This document shows, piece by piece, positions 59,511 to 64,000 of a stretch of 64,000 nt of DNA (the first letter of the stretch is position 1; each line of letters opens with the position of its first letter). A model generated the notes under the pieces. It saw only the letters and a program-made list of their open reading frames with translations. It had not been told where the DNA came from and did not search any database. The DNA is from Xenorhabdus anantnagensis. GTDB taxonomy: Bacteria > Pseudomonadota > Gammaproteobacteria > Enterobacterales > Enterobacteriaceae. The stretch is from NCBI RefSeq assembly GCF_028598555.1, contig NZ_JAQRFN010000018.1, positions 23,172-87,171 on the forward strand. Direction: 5' to 3'. The position numbers were made by a program, and so were the translations under genes.

Positions 59511-61250
59511 ATGGTGACTAGCTGTCAGCATTACCGCGAAAAAGTTTCTCAGATGATCAGTTGGGGACACTGGTTCGCACTGTTCAACATTATGTTCAGT
59601 CTGGTGCTGGGCAGTCGCTATCTATTTGCGTCTGACTGGCCGGGTTCACTGTTTGGTCGCATTTACGCGCTGGTCAGTTGGCTCGGTCATTTCAGTTTCA
59701 TTGTTTTTGCCATTTACTTACTTGTTTTATTCCCGCTGACATTTATCGTCATGTCACAGCGATTAATGAGGTTTCTTTCAGCCATATTGGCAACGGCAGG
59801 TTTAACATTACTGATATTAGATTCCTCCGTCTATGTCCACTTTCACCTGCATTTAACCTCATTAGTCTGGAATCTAGTTACTAACCCAGAACAAGGCGAG
59901 TTAACAAGGGAATGGCAACTCATGTTCATCTGTATTCCATTGATTTTTCTGATACAGATGCTTTTTGGCACATGGAGCTGGCAAAAATTACGTAGCCTAA
60001 ATCGTCAACGATTTGGTAAGCCACTGGCAGCAGTATTTATTACTGCTTTTATCGCTTCACACCTTATGTACATCTGGGCGGATGCCAATTTCTACCGTCC
60101 GATTACTATGCAACGTTCAAACTTGCCAATTTCTTATCCAATGACCGCCCGCAAGTTCCTTGAAAAACATGGTTTACTGGATCACCAAGAGTTTCAGCGC
60201 CGCATTAGCCAGCAAGGTAATCCCGCAGCTTTGAGTGTCAATTACCCGCTGAATGACTTATCTTATCAGGATACCGGACGCGGCTATAACTTACTTCTAC
60301 TTGTCGTGGATGGGTTGGATAATCAAGACATCGCCCATGATATGCCAACTCTGGGGCACTTCGCGAAGAACAATATCCAGTTCACGCAACATTTCAGCAC
60401 AGGCATTCAGAATGACACTGCATTGTTTGGTTTATTTTATGGCATATCATCAGGTTATCTAGACGGCATCCTTAACGCCAGAAAATCATCAGTACTTGTT
60501 GATGCCCTAACACATCAAGGTTATCAATTTGGCCTCTTCTCTTCAGATGGATTCCAAGCGCCACTTTATCGCCAGGCTATATTGACCGACTATTCATTGC
60601 CAGAAGCTAAAAGACAAAACGATAACTTAACTGTGGCACAATGGAATCAATGGCTGGATCTGCGCAATACTTCTACACCATGGTTCTCATTTCTGGATAT
60701 TAACGGTTTTAAGCCTTCATCCGGCAAATTTGATAAGAAAGCGTTGGATACTGAAATCAGCCATGTTTTAGAAGCTTTGGAAAATAAAGGCATCCTGAAT
60801 AAAACGATCATTGTGATTACAGCCAAGACGAGCAAAAAAACCTCAGTGAACAGCTCAAAATGGCTTACTGGTGACAAATTCAACCGTAAACAAATCCATG
60901 TTCCCCTGATAATTCAGTGGCCGGGCACCCCTGCACAAACTATTGATAAATTGACTAGCCATCAAGATATCATGACAACCTTAATGCTTCGTTTATTACA
61001 CGCCACTAATCCTCCTGCAGATTACTCACAGGGCGAAGATCTCTTTAATGCTCAAAGGGAAAATCCATGGCTTATTACTGGTGATGACGGTTCATTAATT
61101 GTCACGACGGCTAAAAATAATGTCTGCCTTTTCAAGGATGGGAAATATCATCTGTATGATTTAGATGGCAATGAAATTCAGGAAACTAAACCAAATTTAG
61201 CTCAATTATTACAAATATTAGCTGAGGTGAAACGATTTTTAGCAAACTAA
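59511..61250 (+). CDS. yejM: Lipopolysaccharide regulator YejM (PbgA/LapC)
   Basis: Essential inner-membrane protein that senses periplasmic LPS and shields LpxC from LapB-FtsH degradation. Five N-terminal membrane helices (about residues 20-190), then FYRPITMQRSNLPISYPMTAR, the basic LPS-binding linker, and a periplasmic sulfatase-like domain (about 250-579) starting LLLVVDGLD. The domain lacks the usual nucleophile context of active phosphoethanolamine transferases, as E. coli YejM does. It is 579 residues (E. coli 586). The N-terminus REKVSQMISWGHWFALFNI is near identical. Confidence 0.95.
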   Translation: MVTSCQHYREKVSQMISWGHWFALFNIMFSLVLGSRYLFASDWPGSLFGRIYALVSWLGHFSFIVFAIYLLVLFPLTFIVMSQRLMRFLSAILATAGLTLLILDSSVYVHFHLHLTSLVWNLVTNPEQGELTREWQLMFICIPLIFLIQMLFGTWSWQKLRSLNRQRFGKPLAAVFITAFIASHLMYIWADANFYRPITMQRSNLPISYPMTARKFLEKHGLLDHQEFQRRISQQGNPAALSVNYPLNDLSYQDTGRGYNLLLLVVDGLDNQDIAHDMPTLGHFAKNNIQFTQHFSTGIQNDTALFGLFYGISSGYLDGILNARKSSVLVDALTHQGYQFGLFSSDGFQAPLYRQAILTDYSLPEAKRQNDNLTVAQWNQWLDLRNTSTPWFSFLDINGFKPSSGKFDKKALDTEISHVLEALENKGILNKTIIVITAKTSKKTSVNSSKWLTGDKFNRKQIHVPLIIQWPGTPAQTIDKLTSHQDIMTTLMLRLLHATNPPADYSQGEDLFNAQRENPWLITGDDGSLIVTTAKNNVCLFKDGKYHLYDLDGNEIQETKPNLAQLLQILAEVKRFLAN

Positions 61251-61285
61251 TCGTTTAAAAATCAAGCACTCACTAAACTAAGGGC

Positions 61286-61313
61286 TTGCTTTGAAAATAA
61301 AAAACGGTAGTAT
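61286..61313 (+). promoter_or_regulatory. Possible promoter of tRNA-Pro
   Basis: TTGCTT (61286-61291), 16 bases, TAGTAT (61308-61313), a few bases before the mature tRNA. A fair match only. Confidence 0.35.
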
Positions 61314-61325
61314 AAGAGAAGTCAT

Positions 61326-61402
61326 CGGCATGTAGCGCAGCTTGGTAGCGCACCGTCATGGGGTGTCGGGGGTCGTAGGTTCAAATCCTATCATGCCGAC
61401 CA
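61326..61402 (+). tRNA. proL: tRNA-Pro (anticodon GGG)
   Basis: 77 bases from CGGCATG to the encoded CCA. Acceptor stem CGGCATG/CATGCCG, D-arm AGCGCAGCTTGGTAGCGC, anticodon loop with GGG (CATGGGGTG), short variable loop, T-arm TAGGTTCAAATCCTA. It follows yejM as proL does in E. coli. Confidence 0.97.
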
Positions 61403-61413
61403 AATTTCCCTAG

Positions 61414-61443
61414 AAAAACCAACCTGTTACGGTTGGTTTTTTT
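61414..61443 (+). terminator. Intrinsic terminator of tRNA-Pro
   Basis: AAAAACCAACC and GGTTGGTTTTTTT form an 11-bp stem around TGTTAC with seven T, 11 bases after the CCA. Confidence 0.95.
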
Positions 61444-61869
61444 ATGGGTGGAATTTGCTCTTGGTAAAATGATGGTAATATTCTGGTAAAATGGCCGACA
61501 AAAAATGACAACAGCGGGCTTGATTGTGGATGGGTTTTGCTGCTGTTCAACAATGTTTGAAACTTCTTTTTTCTTTCTATTTTTTTCGATAATTTTTGGT
61601 TGATATTCATTAGAAAAAATATTTATTGATATCTTCCCTATTCACCTTGATTAAGAATAAAGTCGGAAAAATACAGTGACAACAACACATACATGCTTAT
61701 ACCTGTTGACATAAGCAAAATTTCGGAAGACTAACTTTTATTCCAAAGTTGTTAAGTGTGATAAAAATAAGAACTTTTACTCTAAAAAAGAGCTTATGTT
61801 TGTGGAGATATAGTGCAAAGAAATCTATAATTATGATATCAAACTTTATCTTTCATCAAAAAACGTAAC
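61444..61869. other. Gap after tRNA-Pro with three phased TGGTAA motifs
   Basis: AT-rich. TGGTAA occurs at 61462, 61473 and 61484, exactly 11 bases apart, then a short ORF starting MTTAGLIVDGF that stops early. Such iterated TGGTAA stretches are seen by tRNA-targeting integrase genes, but no integrase is present. The rest should hold the promoter of the broken gene that follows. Confidence 0.45.
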
Positions 61870-63410
61870 ATGAAACTGATTAATCATAGATACAATAAAT
61901 ATATTACAACTATCGTTATTGGATTCGGCTTAACCTACTTATTGAACCCATTTATCTTTCAAAAGGATTCGAGCATACCCAACTTATCAACTTTTGCAAT
62001 GCTATTATCTATTTTCCTATTAATTAAGGGAAAAAATAAAATTCTGCGTAGTTTTGGATGTATATTTCTTTTATTACTTTCCATTCAAATAAATTACACT
62101 CTTGTTTTTGGTGAAAGAATATCCGTATCTATTCTCGATTCATTTATTGAGACGAATAAAAAAGAATCATTAAATATGATTAGTCACTTATTCTTCATAA
62201 TGTTATTGCCGTCAATAATGGTCACAATAGCTTTATCTTATTTAATAATTAAGAAAACAAGAGACATTCATTACTCTGTAGCATTTAAAATAGTGCCTGT
62301 GTTTGTTTTTTTCGTTACATTCTATCTTAGCGCCGCTTCCATAGATAAGAAATTATTAGCAGATATACGAGAGGATGATAAACTAGTAGGTAGATTCATA
62401 AGGGACAGGTATCCTTCTGTCATTGGTGATCTTGCTTATTTGTATATTTCCAGAAATTCAAGCGACAAGTATGCAAATACAAATGAAATAGATAAATTTA
62501 ACGATTCAATAATAGGAAAGAAAAATAATAATCTTAATACTATTATATTAGTGATGGGTGAATCATCATTACCAACTCACTATAGTGCATATGGGTATAA
62601 ATTAAACACAACTCCCAATATGTATCGTATATTTTCTTCTAATGGAGGCTGTATAATTAAAGATGCGCATTCTAGCGCACCACTAACAAGAAACTCTCTC
62701 TCTATGTCTCTTGCATTTCATACACCAGAAAGTGAAGAAAACTTATTTAAAAATAAATCGATAATAGAAATGGCCAAGTCAAATGGTTACAGAACCTACT
62801 GGCTAGGTTCGCAAGAACTAGATGGGCTTCATTCATCTAAATACGGTTTTATCGCAAAAAAATCCGATATAATAAAACTCACAAACTTTAAAGATAATAA
62901 CTTAAGTACTCTATTATATAAAGTTCTTTCAGATAACGAAGAAAAAAAATTTATCGTAATTCACTTAAATGGGAGTCATATACCTTATAATAATTACGAC
63001 AATGATGATAGTTAGCACTACCAAATGGTGACAACTATGACTTAACTATCCATCATACAGATAGAGTTGTAGAAAGCATATATGACACTCTTAATAAAGA
63101 AAATATCAACTACGCATTGATATACACCTCTGACCATGGAGAAATTGTTAATAAAGGTCATGGTTATCAAAAAGGTAGAGATCAATATCTCGTTCCTTTT
63201 ATGTACAAATCAAATGATGACAAATATAATTGCCAATTTATAGAATCATTCCGAAATAAAGATGGTTACTTAAGTGGACTAATGAATAAATACATATTAT
63301 CAGAACTTATAGGATACGATATTGAACCATCAATTCTTAATAGAGAAAGAAATAATGATAGAGTGTTAACAGCAGATGAATCTGTTTTGCCATTTTCACA
63401 AATAGAGTAA
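61870..63410 (+). pseudogene. Frameshifted phosphoethanolamine-transferase-like (sulfatase) gene
   Basis: An EptA/EptB/CptA-type protein: about five membrane helices (residues 10-160), then an alkaline-phosphatase-fold domain with LVMGESSLPTHYSAYGY, the likely nucleophile Thr in APLTRNSLSMSL, and, after a frame change, YTSDHGEIVNKGHGYQKG with the metal-binding DHGE. The first frame stops at TAG 63013-63015 (after NDDS) and the next frame reads on as LALPNGDNYD; a single lost T in GTTAG at about 63012 explains it. Unbroken it would be about 513 residues, normal for the family. Codon use is much more AT-rich than in yejM, which suggests acquired DNA. A sequencing error is also possible. Confidence 0.75.
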
Positions 63411-63458
63411 ACTAACATATTATTACGACCACTTGGACTGTGTGGTCGTAAGTTATTT

Positions 63459-63758
63459 CTATTTTGACAATACTACTTCGACCATTATTTGTGCCCCATC
63501 TTGCCATCTCAATGTTGACGGTGGTATAAATTCAATTCTCCCCACCATCCAGCAGGCCATTGTGTAATAAATACTCTCCGATTAACAGGTACTTCTAAAG
63601 GCATCCATTAACCATTATCAAGTTTAATATAAACTAAACAACCAGCTATGTTTTCAGTACATACCATATTTCCGCTATCTTGTACCCAACCATACCAAAC
63701 AGTTTTTTCTTGAGCAGAACATGATTATTGATAAGTTAATCAGATAAATTATCTGCAT
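63459..63758 (-). pseudogene. Broken gene for a small secreted protein
   Basis: On the minus strand ATG 63758 gives a signal peptide (MQIIYLINLSIIMFC), then a frame change into SAQEKTVWYGWVQDSGNMVC, CTENIAGCLVYIKLDNG, an in-frame TAA, WMPLEVPVNRRVFITQWPAG, and a second frame change into FIPPSTLRWQDGAQIMVEVV ending LSK at 63459. Joined it would be about 100 residues with two Cys nine residues apart. I do not recognise the family. Three lesions make it non-functional. Confidence 0.5.
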
Positions 63759-63805
63759 TACTGTTATAATCGATAACCCGATAATCCGACTTTCTGCTTG
63801 TTCTT

Positions 63806-64000
63806 ATGAAATCGAAGATAACACTTTCTGAGCCTGAACGAATGACATTGCAACAACTTGCTTTGAATCACCCACACCGGGACATCCGTACGCGAGGAAC
63901 GGGTTTGCTCATGCTTGCCAGGGGAGTCAAGCCGTCCCAGATCACCGCTGAGATAGGCTGCAGTCTCCGGGTTATCTACAACTGGGTTCACACATGGCAC
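63806..64000 (+). CDS. IS630-type transposase, N-terminal part (cut by window end)
   Basis: 65 codons open to the window end, beginning MKSKITLSEPERMTLQQLA. The sequence RTRGTGLLMLARGVKPSQI followed by GCSLRVIYNWVHTW is the helix-turn-helix DNA-binding part typical of IS630/Tc1-type transposases. The catalytic DDE part would lie beyond the window. The left terminal inverted repeat should be within about 63760-63800, but I cannot define it. The minus-strand ORF over the same bases is a shadow. Confidence 0.65.
   Translation, partial: MKSKITLSEPERMTLQQLALNHPHRDIRTRGTGLLMLARGVKPSQITAEIGCSLRVIYNWVHTWH

Noticed and set aside
1..64000. Secondary-metabolite, toxin-complex or phage-defence system
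   Set aside because: No NRPS/PKS modules, Tc toxin genes, restriction or abortive-infection genes or toxin-antitoxin pairs are visible; nearly all intact genes are core enterobacterial genes.

Overview
The window is a stretch of enterobacterial core chromosome with low GC (estimated by eye, not computed). Nearly every gene has a recognisable Escherichia coli orthologue in a recognisable E. coli neighbourhood. The AT-rich sequence, the protein divergence and the mix of core blocks with decayed inserts suggest Morganellaceae, most like Xenorhabdus or Photorhabdus. That genus call is an inference from general appearance, not a database match.

Layout. (1) 1-8.3 kb: the 3' part of mfd, about 1 kb of decayed DNA with a 16-bp tandem repeat, a HAAAP-family amino-acid transporter, a YcfJ-like protein without the glycine-rich core, and ndh. 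(2) 8.7-22.6 kb, all on the minus strand: nagZ, thiK, lpoB, hinT, ycfH, holB, tmk, mltG and pabC, then the fatty-acid/phospholipid cluster fabF, acpP, fabG, fabD, fabH, plsX with rpmF and yceD. (3) 22.7-28.2 kb: yceF, rluC and rne. (4) 28.2-35.1 kb: a broken NAD(P)-binding oxidoreductase gene, tmaR, sbcB, dld and plaP; plaP has an overlapping upstream ORF and an unexplained intrinsic terminator before it. (5) 35.5-40.7 kb: a four-gene siderophore uptake set (binding protein, permease, ATPase, TonB-dependent receptor) in the place where E. coli has cirA. (6) 40.9-48.6 kb: lysP, yeiE, yeiH, nfo, a solitary fruK, a Nudix hydrolase and mtr. (7) 48.7-61.4 kb: efpL, two small secreted fimbrin-like paralogues, lpxT, mepS, yejG, bcr, rsuA, radD, rplY, yejK, yejL, yejM and tRNA-Pro(GGG). 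(8) 61.4-64 kb, just after the tRNA: a decaying accessory patch with a frameshifted phosphoethanolamine-transferase-like gene, a broken small secreted protein gene and the start of an IS630-type transposase.

Functionally the window covers cell-wall growth and recycling (nagZ, lpoB, mltG, mepS), lipid and LPS synthesis and its control (fab genes, plsX, lpxT, yejM), DNA replication and repair (mfd, holB, tmk, sbcB, nfo, radD), RNA and ribosome work (rne, rluC, rsuA, rpmF, rplY, yceD, efpL), respiration (ndh, dld), and uptake of amino acids, polyamines and iron. I found no CRISPR array, prophage or biosynthetic gene cluster. The best leads for something undescribed are the plaP leader region, the fimbrin-like pair, the trimmed YcfJ homologue and the patch behind tRNA-Pro. 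No clearly new multi-gene system is visible.
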